The notes under the pieces were generated by a model. The model was given only the letters and a program-made list of their open reading frames with translations, was not told the DNA's origin and did not search any database. A DNA stretch of 64,000 bases. Origin: Chlorokybus atmophyticus. Its lineage: Eukaryota; Streptophyta; Chlorokybophyceae; Chlorokybales; Chlorokybaceae. Position numbers and translations under genes: made by a program. Location of the stretch: assembly GCA_009103225.1 (NCBI GenBank), contig RHPI01000249.1, positions 39,355 to 103,354 of the forward strand, given 5' to 3'. Shown here one piece after another: positions 28,907 to 38,707 of this stretch (positions within the stretch are counted from its first letter, which is position 1; the number at the start of each line of letters is the position of its first letter).

Positions 28907-30499
28907 TTAGCCCACCCCCCCGGCCAAGTGTTTGAGATCCTTGAAGGACATGTGGCGGTCCTGCAACGCGAAGCTCAGCTCCAGCAGCCATACCATGCTG
29001 TTTTGGTTCATGGCGCGACCAAGCAGCTGGCATTGCTGATTGTCCGTCAGCGATGAGCCCGTGATGCTGTTGGGGAAGAATCCCATGGCGCGTTCACGTT
29101 CGCGTGCGTTGGGTTCTTCCAGCCTGTTGGTGGTCGCATCGAACACCATCCCGTCACCACTGTTCCGGAATGCGTAGGAGCCCGGGTAGGACACCAATGT
29201 TGGGAGTGCGCGACGGGGCTGACCGGGCTGATTGCACGGGTAGAAGTGGTTGTGGTCACGATGCAGGACAGGTTGTGCTGTGCGGCCGGGGTCAAAGATG
29301 TCGTCGACCAGCAGGGTGCGCGGCCGAGCGCTGCGTGTGTATTCGGCGGTCATGAGTTCCTCCACGGCGGCCAAGTTTGTCCATTTGGCACGTACACGAT
29401 GTGCGCGTGAGCCATGTCGTGCCGCGTTCACCTTGAGTGGGTGCCCCAGAAGGGAGCAAACTTGTCGGTACCTGGAGGCCACGTGCGGGCGCTTGTCGTC
29501 CGCTGAATGCACATTTTCGATGACGTACCCCAGGGGTCTGGAGATCTGGTGGTGTTGAAGGAGGTGGATGATCCTCATCAGCTCCCAGAACAGCTTGGAG
29601 CGAGGGTTTTCGAGGCCTTGCCCCTTGCCTGCCCTGGAGTGCCCTTGGCATTCCCATCCAGCTATTAACAGGTCGACGTTGCCGAGGGACAGGAGGTGAT
29701 CTTCAGTGATCAGCCGGATGTCCTGTGGCAATGCTTTGAGGCTGCTTTGCAACGCCGAGAAGGGTAGTTGACGTGGATACCTGGCGTGCAGTTGGCGTAA
29801 GTGGTGCTTGAGGACCGTTTGCGCGTGTGGGTCGCAGTAATAGTATTTGACAACCTTCACGCCCGTGTTGAGGACCGCAGCAAGACCACTGCCAATGCCT
29901 CCAAACAGCTCCAACACCGTGATGCCCTGTTGCCTGCGAAAGGTGTGGAATTCCACCACTCCGGTGGCCACCATATGGTGGTCCTGCACCTTGACGTGGT
30001 TTCGGTAGTTGGGGAAGCGCGTGGTGATCAGGGGATGGCTGAGCAAGATGTGTGTGTCCACCTGTGCGCGCCAGCACCGTTCAGCTGGGTCTTGTAATGC
30101 TACTTCCACGGTGGCATCCTCCTGCTCCTCGTTGTACGGGATGGGAGAGGAGTTGCCGGTTCGACACGGGGCCGTGGCACCGGCAGCGACTTGCGTCCGA
30201 GCGCCGTCGTATGTGGCCATTACAGCCTTCCGGGTGCGGGCGTGGCTACGTGTGGCCATGGCAGCCATTTTGCGTTGGGCGCGCGTGCGCGAGACCAACT
30301 CGAGAGGCAGGAAACCCTGTACCTCTCCGTCATCCTCATCCCAATGTGGCCGAAACCACGCTCGCTCTGTCCAGCAGTCGAGGCCCATGCCCACAGGGAA
30401 GTTGAAGTCCTGCCCAAGCAGAAAGTCGAAGGAGCCGGCATTGGTGACCACACATTGCTGGACGATCTCGGTCGTGTGGGTTGGGTCCAGCCCTGTCAA
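28907..30499 (-). CDS. gypsy-2 protease tail fused to C5-cytosine DNA methyltransferase
   Basis: 530 uninterrupted codons. Residues 1-45 finish the protease (LLGQDFNFPVGM). Residues ~190-515 form a complete C5-cytosine methyltransferase: motif I VLELFGGIGSG (195-205) with a CDP acidic loop; motif IV GWECQGHS (281-288), the catalytic Cys kept but Pro replaced by Glu; motif VI ENV (328-330); motif VIII AHRVRAKWTNL (366-376); motifs IX/X RERERAMGFFP and LTDNQQCQLLGRAMNQ (466-499). The ENV-to-RAKWTNL spacing and the LLGRA C-terminus are closest to DNMT3-type enzymes. There are no PWWP or ADD domains. RT follows directly. It could mark or unmark element DNA; activity is unproven. Confidence 0.9.
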   Translation of the reverse strand: MTGLDPTHTTEIVQQCVVTNAGSFDFLLGQDFNFPVGMGLDCWTERAWFRPHWDEDDGEVQGFLPLELVSRTRAQRKMAAMATRSHARTRKAVMATYDGARTQVAAGATAPCRTGNSSPIPYNEEQEDATVEVALQDPAERCWRAQVDTHILLSHPLITTRFPNYRNHVKVQDHHMVATGVVEFHTFRRQQGITVLELFGGIGSGLAAVLNTGVKVVKYYYCDPHAQTVLKHHLRQLHARYPRQLPFSALQSSLKALPQDIRLITEDHLLSLGNVDLLIAGWECQGHSRAGKGQGLENPRSKLFWELMRIIHLLQHHQISRPLGYVIENVHSADDKRPHVASRYRQVCSLLGHPLKVNAARHGSRAHRVRAKWTNLAAVEELMTAEYTRSARPRTLLVDDIFDPGRTAQPVLHRDHNHFYPCNQPGQPRRALPTLVSYPGSYAFRNSGDGMVFDATTNRLEEPNARERERAMGFFPNSITGSSLTDNQQCQLLGRAMNQNSMVWLLELSFALQDRHMSFKDLKHLAGGVG

Positions 30500-31076
30500 C
30501 CGAATGCAAAAGGCTACCTGTGGCAGTGTCCAACACGTACGGGCAAGGCACCAAGTCGGAGCTGGTTATGCCTAGGGACCGCGCGAGGAAGCGCCCGATG
30601 ATGACAGGCTGTGCTCCGGTGTCCAACATTACTCGCTTGGGTGCCAGACCGTTGATGGTAACGTGCTTGCCTTGGTTGGCCACCATGGCAGCATTGGCGT
30701 CGATACGCAGCCTCTTCATACGAGGTGTCTGTACCTCTGACTCAGTTGTCTCAGCTGGAGGTGCTGAGCGCATGGCAGCCAGAGCTCCTCTGCCTGCTGG
30801 GTCCGGAGAACCCCCTCCTTGCCCTCTCCCTCTGCCAAACCGACCTTGTCGTGGTGGTTGGTAGACACGGGGGGCCCTCGGTACTGGAGGTTCCGGCGCT
30901 GGTTGTGGTGGCGGCGCAGGTGAATGACGCCTCTGCGAAGCTGGATTCATGCCCGCGGGTGTACCGAATGGCTGTGGAGGAAACCCAGGCGGACCCGGTG
31001 TTTGTGGGCCTACCTCGCGATCAGCTTGCTCCGCGGCGTACGTCCATCGAACAGCATGAGCCGCTTCTCTAACCAA
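30336..31076 (-). CDS. gypsy-2 protease
   Basis: Pro/Gly/Arg-rich linker (RQGRFGRGRGQGGG) followed by a retropepsin core with VMLDTGAQPVIIGRFLARSL; the catalytic Asp is in DTGA. Sequence after VLDTATG runs out of frame; a single-base shift near 30500 leads into the frame 28907-30499, where the protease ends with the typical FDFLLGQDF block. Protease and methyltransferase were therefore part of one polyprotein. Confidence 0.85.
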   Translation of the reverse strand: MVREAAHAVRWTYAAEQADREVGPQTPGPPGFPPQPFGTPAGMNPASQRRHSPAPPPQPAPEPPVPRAPRVYQPPRQGRFGRGRGQGGGSPDPAGRGALAAMRSAPPAETTESEVQTPRMKRLRIDANAAMVANQGKHVTINGLAPKRVMLDTGAQPVIIGRFLARSLGITSSDLVPCPYVLDTATGSLLHSVDRAGPNPHDRDRPAMCGHQCRLLRLSAWAGLQLPCGHGPRLLDRASVVSATLG

Positions 31077-31130
31077 TGTCCCTTCCCACGTGGCCGTGGG
31101 CTCGGTGTCCGTGTCGGTCCAATGATGATA

Positions 31131-32163
31131 TTAAGGCATGGGCTGCAGGAATACGGCGCGTAGTAGCTGTCGCCACATGTCGTGAGTGATGGTGGGGACT
31201 CGCAAGATCCCTGCCATGTAGGCATCCCACCTTCCTTGTACCACTCCCACATCGAGCACGGTCATGGCGAGAGCGCGTGGGGTGCGCTGGAGGTCAGTAT
31301 GCTGTGCGTGTAGCTTATGAGCGCTGGCGATGCGCCGCCGTTGCCGTGCGGCTTCCACCCCTGGCAGGCGCAGCATTGCCTCTTGCACTCCCTCCAGCGT
31401 GTCCGGGGCTGTGGTGGCAGCCTCGTCGTATGCTTGTCGCAGCGAACGAACGAATGCCCCCAACCATGATGCTCGGTTGCCAAAGGCAAACAAGGGGGAC
31501 AGCAGGGTGATTGGTAACGAGCCATGTCACGAGACGGGCTCGAGCGGCGCTGCCCTCTTGCATCCTCATCATCTGTCTTAATGTGTTGCCCTCAGGCCTG
31601 TGCAACATGACTGCTTGCCGGATGAGTGCGGTACGGAGTTGTTGCTCCCCCACCATACGAGCTCCTCCTCGTTGTGTGGTGTCCCCTTGCGGGGTGAGGT
31701 ATCCTCGCCCTGCATCGCGTTGATCCTCAGGCATGTCTTCGACCAAAGGAGGCAGCAGCGGGGCGATTACCCCCCTCAATTGTTGCGCCAACGCCCTCGC
31801 TTGGTCTGCAACAATTGCGTGTCCTAGCTGCTCGATGGCGATTGCCGTGGAGTACGCTGTGGTCAGCGCCGTAGAGGCGTTGGCAACATTTGCTGGCGCT
31901 CCGGTCGGTACGATAACGGTGTGTGCTGCTTCATACGCTTGTCGGCGCGCGTCCACTTGGGCATCTTGGTCCATTCGATAACGATGGGCCTGTTCGAGTG
32001 CAGAGAAACGCTCTTGACGACTGCCTGGAGTGAGCCCCTGGAGAGCGGGATCAGCGCCCAGCGCGATGTCAGACATGTTGACCACGAGGTCTTGCATTTT
32101 GTGCCGCTGGAGGCCGAGTGGGTCCAGTGGTGAGGGCTCGAAGTCGATCTGTTGAGCGGGCAT
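31131..32163 (-). CDS. gypsy-2 extra ORF, function unknown
   Basis: A protein of about 340 residues, read from ATG at 32163 and changing frame once near 31490 (31315-32163 then 31131-31493). It is mostly helical in appearance: MSDIALGADPALQGLTPGSR, 'ALEQAHRYRMDQDAQVDARR', TAIAIEQLGHAIVADQARAL, then 'FGNRASWLGAFVRSLRQAY' and TITHDMWRQLLRAVFLQ. I recognise no known domain. Its place between nucleocapsid and protease is unusual for Ty3/gypsy. A second capsid-like module or a cargo gene are possibilities. Confidence 0.6.
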
Positions 32164-32175
32164 GGGTTGCTGCGT

Positions 32176-33603
32176 TTAACTGGGTGCGCCCTGCAATCGT
32201 GCGTGTAATACCAGGAACAACTGGATGGCCAGCTCCAATACCGCAGGTCGTCGGTAGGTGACCCCGAACAGACGATCCCTCATCTCTGGTGCAGTGCCGG
32301 CGAGGATTTCATCCTCCAGCTGTTGTTGTGTGGGTTCCGGCAGCGTGTGGTACTCTGGAGGTGGTAGGGGCAAGATGCGATCATCGCGTGCCACGCGCGT
32401 GGTGCGTTGCCCCCCTGGTCTGTACGCAACGGTGGTGGGTTCCACGTTGCGTAGAACCGACGCCCAGGCGCGCTCTGCTTGTGACCCGCGTGGCACTTGC
32501 TGTGTGACGTCCAACGATGGTGGCGGTGCCGTTCGTCCCTCAGGAAGTGGTGCAGTGGGTATGGCAGCACTACTGGAGGCGATGGTGGTGGCACCTGCAG
32601 CAGTCGTCGTTACTGCGGTGGCGGCTGTGAGGGTGGCAGCAGTTTCGGTTGATGTGGTCGCTTTGATGGAGGCAGGAGTGGTGGACTCACCACTTACGAA
32701 CGCAACGACCATGGTTGTTGCGGCGTGGGTGCTCTCCATCACCGGGGACAGCGTGGTGCCAAGAGTGGTGATACCTGCTGTCGTGGTCGGTGTGGACGCC
32801 GACGGTGTCGTCGACGGCTTCGTCCCAGCGGTGGTTGTGGCTGCCGAGGCAGCACCACTTGTGGCGTCCGACGATGCCGCTGTTGACGACGCGCCAGCTT
32901 CCCTGCGCGCACGTCTGGATGGTTGTACGCGTGACGGCGTGGGAGTGTCCCTATCCCGTTTCGGTGCCATCAGTGCCCACCTAGCAGCATAGCAGGCTTG
33001 ATAGTCCTGCTCCTTGTTCTCCTCCAGCTGTGCCACGCGCGCCATCAGGGCTGCCACTTGGTCAATAGCCGGTGGATTGGTTGGTGCCTTCACAGCAGCA
33101 GCTCCAGCGCGAGGACGTCCCTTAAGTCCTTTGTGCTGTGGAGGGCGGTTTTTCCCTCTATAGCCAGCTTCTTCCTTGCGGGCGCCAGCGTTGTTGTTGT
33201 TGTTGGGGTTGTGGCCACCAGCGTTGTTGCCGTTGTTGCGACCACCAGCGTTGTTGCTGTTGTTGTAACCGCCAGCGTGGTTGCTGTTGTTGTAGCCCCC
33301 GTTGTTGTTGTTGTTGTTGCCGCGGTAGCCGACAGCGTTGTTGCCGTTGTTGTAGCCAATAGAGGGCCGCAGCTCAGGGAACTTGAGCCAGCATACTGTC
33401 TCCAAGTGTCCCGTCTTGTGGCAGTGGTCGCACACAAGGTTGCCGTAATCTTCGGTGCACTCTTTTTGATAGTGGCCATGTCGACCACACCGGTGGCACA
33501 GCACTGGAGCCACAAGGGCAGCATGAGCTGACCGTTTATCCTTGTGATGGATGCCTTGCGGCTCGCGGCTCGCGGCTGCGGTCTCGCCGAAGAGGCTCTG
33601 CAC
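32176..33603 (-). CDS. gypsy-2 nucleocapsid with two zinc knuckles
   Basis: 475-codon frame. Two CCHC knuckles stand in tandem near the N-terminus: CHRCGRHGHYQKEC and CDHCHKTGHLETVC. An Asn/Gly repeat (GYNNSNNAGG-like, about residues 83-140), a basic patch, a short heptad-like helix (VAALMARVAQLEENKEQ) and a Thr/Ala/Ser-rich low-complexity region follow. The C-terminal ~100 residues are more ordered. RNA binding is inferred from the knuckles. The start is uncertain because it follows a frame break from gag (an in-frame TAG lies just upstream). Confidence 0.75.
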   Translation of the reverse strand: MQSLFGETAAASREPQGIHHKDKRSAHAALVAPVLCHRCGRHGHYQKECTEDYGNLVCDHCHKTGHLETVCWLKFPELRPSIGYNNGNNAVGYRGNNNNNNGGYNNSNHAGGYNNSNNAGGRNNGNNAGGHNPNNNNNAGARKEEAGYRGKNRPPQHKGLKGRPRAGAAAVKAPTNPPAIDQVAALMARVAQLEENKEQDYQACYAARWALMAPKRDRDTPTPSRVQPSRRARREAGASSTAASSDATSGAASAATTTAGTKPSTTPSASTPTTTAGITTLGTTLSPVMESTHAATTMVVAFVSGESTTPASIKATTSTETAATLTAATAVTTTAAGATTIASSSAAIPTAPLPEGRTAPPPSLDVTQQVPRGSQAERAWASVLRNVEPTTVAYRPGGQRTTRVARDDRILPLPPPEYHTLPEPTQQQLEDEILAGTAPEMRDRLFGVTYRRPAVLELAIQLFLVLHARLQGAPS

Positions 33604-34798
33604 TTGTGCCTGCTATAGGCCGTGCGGCACTGCGATTGGTGTCCAGCACCGCTTTCTCATACACTGCGCGCTTATGGATGGCTTGTGCCGTCTCGAAAGC
33701 TTCCTTGAGGGTGTAGCCGAGGGGCCTGCTGTAGTTCAGCGTCAGGCGCGTTGACTCACTCAGGGTGGGATCCAACTCGGCCACATACACCACTGCTGCC
33801 GCCTCCTCACTGACGATCTTGTAGTCAATGTCTTTAAGCAACCCTTCCAACCGTGAATACAGTCGGAGAGGGTCCTCGTGGGGCTTCCGTCGGAAACGCC
33901 TCAACTCCTCCACCTTACTGTTGGTTTGAGGTGGGAAGGTGCGCCGAAGTGCGGCGTAGAGGTCCTTCAACGGGGAGTCCGACATGGCCGCGCCCACTGT
34001 GAGCGCGGGTGCACGCCATGCCACTGAGCCGAGGGTGAAAACACTGCCTCCCGCTGGAGCACGCGAGTTCGGTGTTGGTAGCAGGGGCGTACCCATCTCC
34101 AATGCTGCAGCTTGCTGCTCCTCTTGTTGCTCCCTGATGATGGCAGCGGTGCGGTTGAGTATCCTGATCCGGCGCTCGGCATTCTTGCTTTCGATCTCTG
34201 CAGCAGTCACTGAGGCCACTACCACCTCAACTTCTTCATTCTCTGCCTTCTCCATGGCTGCAGCTAGAGTGAGACCCGTGACTGAGGCGGGCGGGGCCGC
34301 TGCTACAGGGACAGTAACCGATGGGCTGTGCAGTGACGTGGCGGCTATTGTGCTGGCCAACTCACCATAGCCATCAATCCTGTGCAACTCAGCGACGGAC
34401 TTCCACACATCATGTGCTTCGTGATCAAGGTATTGAGCGGACACATGAAACGATACCTCATCTGTCCAGCCCTTGCTCTTGAGGGCCTGCTGCCGCATCT
34501 TGGAGTGGAACTTGATGATGAACTCGTCAAGTGAGGTGGTGCCAGGGCGTCCGGAGAAGCGTAGGGAGTTGGTTGAGCTGGAAGGCTCCATCTCTTCGTC
34601 GTCACTGTCCGACGGTGGTGGAGATGCTCGTTGACGAGGGGTGGAGTGAGAGGAGGTGAAGCCGAAGACGGGGCGTAAGCCTCTGCTGCTACGGTAATCG
34701 CTCCCTTCACTTGCGCGCTCGTAGGTAAGGTTGGAGGTTGGGCTCCAGCTGTTGAGGTCCCCTTCTTCTATTGGCGAGAAAGGGGTGGGCCTGCTCAT
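33536..34798 (-). CDS. gag: gypsy-2 gag (capsid)
   Basis: 420 residues from ATG. The N-terminus is Ser/Pro-rich and disordered. A middle part with FIIKFHSKMRQQALKSKGW and 'VSAQYLDHEAHDVWKSV' resembles a capsid N-lobe. A Glu-rich helix follows. The C-terminal lobe (LKDLYAALRRTFPPQTNSKV, 'FRRKPHEDPLRLYSRLEGLL', AVVYVAELDPTL) matches retrotransposon gag. It overlaps the nucleocapsid frame by 68 nt (33536-33603) in a different frame: either programmed shifting or an indel. Confidence 0.8.
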   Translation of the reverse strand: MSRPTPFSPIEEGDLNSWSPTSNLTYERASEGSDYRSSRGLRPVFGFTSSHSTPRQRASPPPSDSDDEEMEPSSSTNSLRFSGRPGTTSLDEFIIKFHSKMRQQALKSKGWTDEVSFHVSAQYLDHEAHDVWKSVAELHRIDGYGELASTIAATSLHSPSVTVPVAAAPPASVTGLTLAAAMEKAENEEVEVVVASVTAAEIESKNAERRIRILNRTAAIIREQQEEQQAAALEMGTPLLPTPNSRAPAGGSVFTLGSVAWRAPALTVGAAMSDSPLKDLYAALRRTFPPQTNSKVEELRRFRRKPHEDPLRLYSRLEGLLKDIDYKIVSEEAAAVVYVAELDPTLSESTRLTLNYSRPLGYTLKEAFETAQAIHKRAVYEKAVLDTNRSAARPIAGTSAEPLRRDRSREPRAARHPSQG

Positions 34799-35640
34799 AC
34801 AGCTGATGCGATGGTGAAAGTGGCTGAACGGTAGAGTGTTTGTGCTCTACAATGGGATCTCCAGTGCTGCTATCACCCAACACACTAGCGCTTGTGCGCG
34901 CTATGCGATGACGGTGACAACACTGCACTGTGATGTGTACAACTACAGATTGCGATGCTGATGTACAGCCTGCAACTACACTCACTTGAGCAAAGAGGGT
35001 GACACTGTAAGTCAACAAGCCACTACTATAGGTAGTGCTGTTTACACAGTTCTTTGCGTGAGTGGAAGAGAAATTACACTGTTAAGTGAGGTGAATGAGC
35101 AAGCAACACGTGGATGCTATGCCCTGACTGATGCCAACAAGCGCACCGCGACCAAGTACACAAAGCTCACAGCGAGGACAAGCACAGTGCATAAGAACAT
35201 GCACAGGCTCTCACACGGTGAGGGGGTCATATCGAGGCTATTTCCACAGGAAACTCCCACTCGATATAGAACCTGACTTATAACTGAACTCACAACTGAA
35301 CAGCTACGCGCGGTGCCTATGTAGACTATGGTCACGAGCTACTCTAGAGACATGACCTAGCTACTGGTCAGAGACGCGCGCGGGTTGCCATGCTGGTAAG
35401 CCGGGCGAAGGTCTCGCCGTAGGCATGCCCGATGATGACTGGCATGCTTGGGCGATAGGCATGACAATAACCACCACCTCGAGAAGGGCAATTTTTGTTG
35501 ACCGCTCTTATATAGCTGAACACATTGTGCAAAACATAATAGCAAAACAAGTGCAGCGCTGTCTGATCTTATGCTACTTTCATCGCATAATTTCGCTAAC
35601 TCAAAAGCAAGTATGAGCAAAACGCAATCCGCGCACGCTC
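34799..35640. other. Presumed gypsy-2 leader / LTR, not delimited
   Basis: Lies where the 5' leader and LTR of gypsy-2 should be. I could not identify a primer binding site or matching LTR, because the other LTR is missing. No gene of its own. Confidence 0.35.
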
Positions 35641-37600
35641 AAACTTGCAGACAAGCTTTGCGCCTTCGTGACAATCAGGCTTTCATCGGCGATAAAGGCG
35701 GCATGGAGGAATCTATAACACAAGATGCCAAAGCGAATTACATGTAGCTCATGTCCTCAACTTGTTCTTGAACTTTAATAGTAAGCTTCCCCCAATTGCG
35801 CCTGTGCTTAACGCAATAGTGCGTATCATTAAGTATATTGGCGCCATCGCAAGTCGCATGCAGTGCTGAAAGAGGCACGCGCCCATTGTTTAATAAGTTG
35901 CATAAGTGTGTTGCATCTAAATCTGTCACTCACTGTTATTTGTCAACAAAGCAATGGTTGATAGATTAAGCAAGAGTTGAAGATGCTTGCTAACATGCGC
36001 ATTGCCACCCATCGTATGCTACAGAGCTTGTATTGCAACAAAGGATTGTTGTAAGGAAGTATGGTTTATACTTAATTCCCGCGCAATTAGGAGCATGCAT
36101 CATTGGCGGATCTCAGTAGAGCCGAGGCTATCAAGCTGAACATTGTGGAGGAAAGCCACCCACCGGCTTTTTGCAAAAAGTGCAGCAAGTCATGAAGTTG
36201 TTGAAACCCTCTTGTGATGGTATCTGCATGTCGGAGGCTAATCGTGCTACCTTAGCGGGGTGGCTTACCACATTCTAGAGAACATGCAATGGCAGTGAAT
36301 GTTATCTTTTTTATTGAATGCATCAAGAGTCGTGTCACGCGTGTCTAAATGTGGAAAGATAAAAGGGAGTGGTTGGCACAATCATTGATGTCTTCATGCT
36401 TGATGCTCTGCTCGACCCCAAGCATTATGCCACCATCGGCAACAACCGCAGTGCGATTGCACAGCTGTTGAAGAAGTGCTTCAAGTAGGGGACTTGATTA
36501 CCCATTATGCATGGTCTTGTAAAAGCAGTGAATGACATAAAGGTGCAGATGCATGATGCCAACAACCCACAACAAAGCGTGGCTCTGCGTGAGTTGAGCA
36601 TGTTGCGTAATGACCTTAAATGAACATTTTGAGCAAGCCTCATGGTGCAATATTCATGTGTAGTGCGGGATGTTGGTGTAATTCTTCAACCAGTGTGTAG
36701 TGTCGCCATGCTGCCATTGCCACTTTTTGGTCTAAGGGAAGACATTTAAGAGTATTCTATAGACCAGTATTCCATATCTGTCTATAGAACACTCTGGGAC
36801 AAGAGTATTTTATCAACTTGTCTGCTATGTTGTTCATTGAGCTTGAGCACATGCCTGATCCCGAGGTTATTACAGCTTTGTTTGAGTCAGTGATGAATGA
36901 TGAAGGAGTAGTGAGCAGCTACGATGAGTTGACAATGTGTGCATTCAAGATGATATTGCTTTTACATATATATTCAGCAATCGTGTACGTAGGCAGTTTG
37001 CTTGTCAAAATGTGCACATGCAATAAGATGCAAGCATCGATATGAAGCACATGTGTAGTTACGACGTCAACTTCTTGAATTACAAGTGCAATTAACGTGC
37101 TTCGTATTCTGCCATCTAACCACCACAAGCAAAACATGATGTTTTGTAGTAGTAACATTGTCATTATTAAGGGTTTTGTTATAATCGATTATCGAGCATT
37201 ATGCTATAATGAATATAAGGGCAATTCACCGTAATCAAGAAAGGCACACCCCTATATTGCACCCTGCCCTTATTGAAAAAGGCCAAGTCTTGTTTGGTAC
37301 AATCTACCCCTGCTAAGAGCATATTACTTATCCTCCTCGACTTTATGCTCTTGGCGGCCATATCGTCACGCTGGTCACGCTCTTTGCGTATCATGCCTGA
37401 CCCCCTTTACTAGCATACCGCTCAAACTTGACATTGACTTGGATGTCAGCATAACATGCTCTGACCTCCTGTTCTCTTGAGGCGCAGTGCCTCTAGGACA
37501 CTTGGTAATCTCAAATGCTATGCTACTAGCAGGGTTAGTCTCTTAAACGAATTCTCCGGTTTGTGACCGCCACACCTCACTGACCTTGTGCGCCTTGTGC
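35641..37600. other. Non-coding, possible transposase relic
   Basis: No intact gene. In 36100-36640 (+) short stretches such as ESHPPAFCKKCSKS, 'DVFMLDALLDPKHYA' and LREL..LRNDLK read like debris of a transposase (hAT-like at best), broken by many stops. 37215 and 37266 carry ATAAGGGCA / TGCCCTTAT inverted words. Confidence 0.25.
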
Positions 37601-38586
37601 ATCGTAAGTGCGCCTGCCCCCTTTTTATCGACGGTGCCCACCGATCGGGACTTCAACGGACGGCCCACCCCGTCCGTTCAGTCCGGCCACATTTCCTGGC
37701 GCTGCCGGTGAGTGGAATTGTTTGCTACCGACTGAATACGATCGTCGGATAACGAGATCCGACGGACTGCGCTCGTCAACAAGAGCTTGCTTCTCCTATG
37801 CAGCTCCGCAGCGTCCATTGTGGCGCTGGCAGCGGCGGCGACGGCGGCAGTCAACGACGATGCCGCCGCTGGCACTGCCTTACAAGCGGCCGTTCTTTAC
37901 CCTAGCTCTGCAAGCGCACGAGATTGAGGTACTTAGCTCAGTCGTTGTTGTAGATTGACTGCGATGAATCCAGCCAAGTTTGCCTCTGCTTGGAAGCAAG
38001 CTTGTCGTGTGGCAAGCGTGGCTTGGCGGAGCCTCTTCGTTCGCCTTGCACTTGATGTGCAGCGTTGGCGTGACGCAAGTTATTGTGCGATAGCTGCGTT
38101 CAATGTCAGAGTAAACAGTCAAACACGCTCAATGCTTGTTTAGCTCTTCGTTTCGCCTTATACTTGACAGTGCCAGTTTGTAGTGTCATGCGGCTGCTGG
38201 ATGGCCTCCGCTTGGCACGTGCAATGATGATTTATGTCAGCAAGGTTTGCGCAAGTAGAGCAAGCTTGGGCGTGGTTGTCGGAGACCACAATTACTTTTG
38301 CAAGCTTGTTTGTGGTTGGCAAGGCGTGCTGCACCCAGCCAGCAATGCTTGACTGTGCACGGCTGTTGAACGACGTTGTCGTTGTTGTATGCCTGCATTG
38401 CTGTGCAGCCTGTCCATGATTCCACTCTGCCAGAATCTCAAGTACCATAAGTGCCGGTGTTTTGCTCAAGTATTGGCCATCATACTCACGCTGTCTGCAT
38501 GTAGCCGTTGCTGGTTTGTCAGCCGTACTCTCGCCTCATGGCAGTGGAAAAGTACTTTTACTAATATTGTTTTGATTTTGTGTGCA
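37601..38586. other. Unassigned region with short open frames
   Basis: A 116-codon plus-strand frame (37608-37958) is Arg/Pro-rich and has no recognised domain. GCTTGG/GCAAGC words recur at 37985-38340. No gene model can be supported. Confidence 0.3.
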
Positions 38587-38707
38587 GGAGGACTTGGCAG
38601 TCATCATCTCAAACACCAAGAGGAGGCGGCGCACATCACCTCCCACATCTGCACCAAGGAAAACGCAGCAGGCCGGGGAGGGCAAAAACGGCAGGGAGCA
38701 TAGTTGA
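38587..38707 (+). CDS. Possible terminal exon of an unidentified gene
   Basis: After TTTTGTGTGCAG (a good 3' splice site) an open frame reads EDLAVIISNTKRRRRTSPPT and ends ...NGREHS at a TGA. KRRRR resembles a nuclear localisation signal. Upstream exons were not found. Could equally be chance. Confidence 0.2.

Larger units (their letters stand above)
26353..34798 (-). mobile_element. Ty3/gypsy element with a built-in DNA methyltransferase (gypsy-2)
   Basis: 8.4 kb of retroelement coding sequence on the minus strand. Order 5' to 3': gag (33536-34798), double-knuckle nucleocapsid (32176-33603), an ORF of unknown function (31131-32163), protease (30336-31076, running into the next frame), C5-cytosine methyltransferase (about 28950-29930), RT and RNase H (27086-28902), integrase (26353-27064). 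It stops inside integrase, so the chromodomain/C-terminus and the 3' LTR are missing. Single-base frame breaks lie at about 33600, 31490, 30490, 28690 and 26790. The right-hand LTR could not be delimited. Confidence 0.9.

Noticed and set aside
33138-33531. Cys-rich and Val-rich plus-strand frames
   Set aside because: Antisense shadows of the Asn/Gly repeats of the gypsy-2 nucleocapsid.
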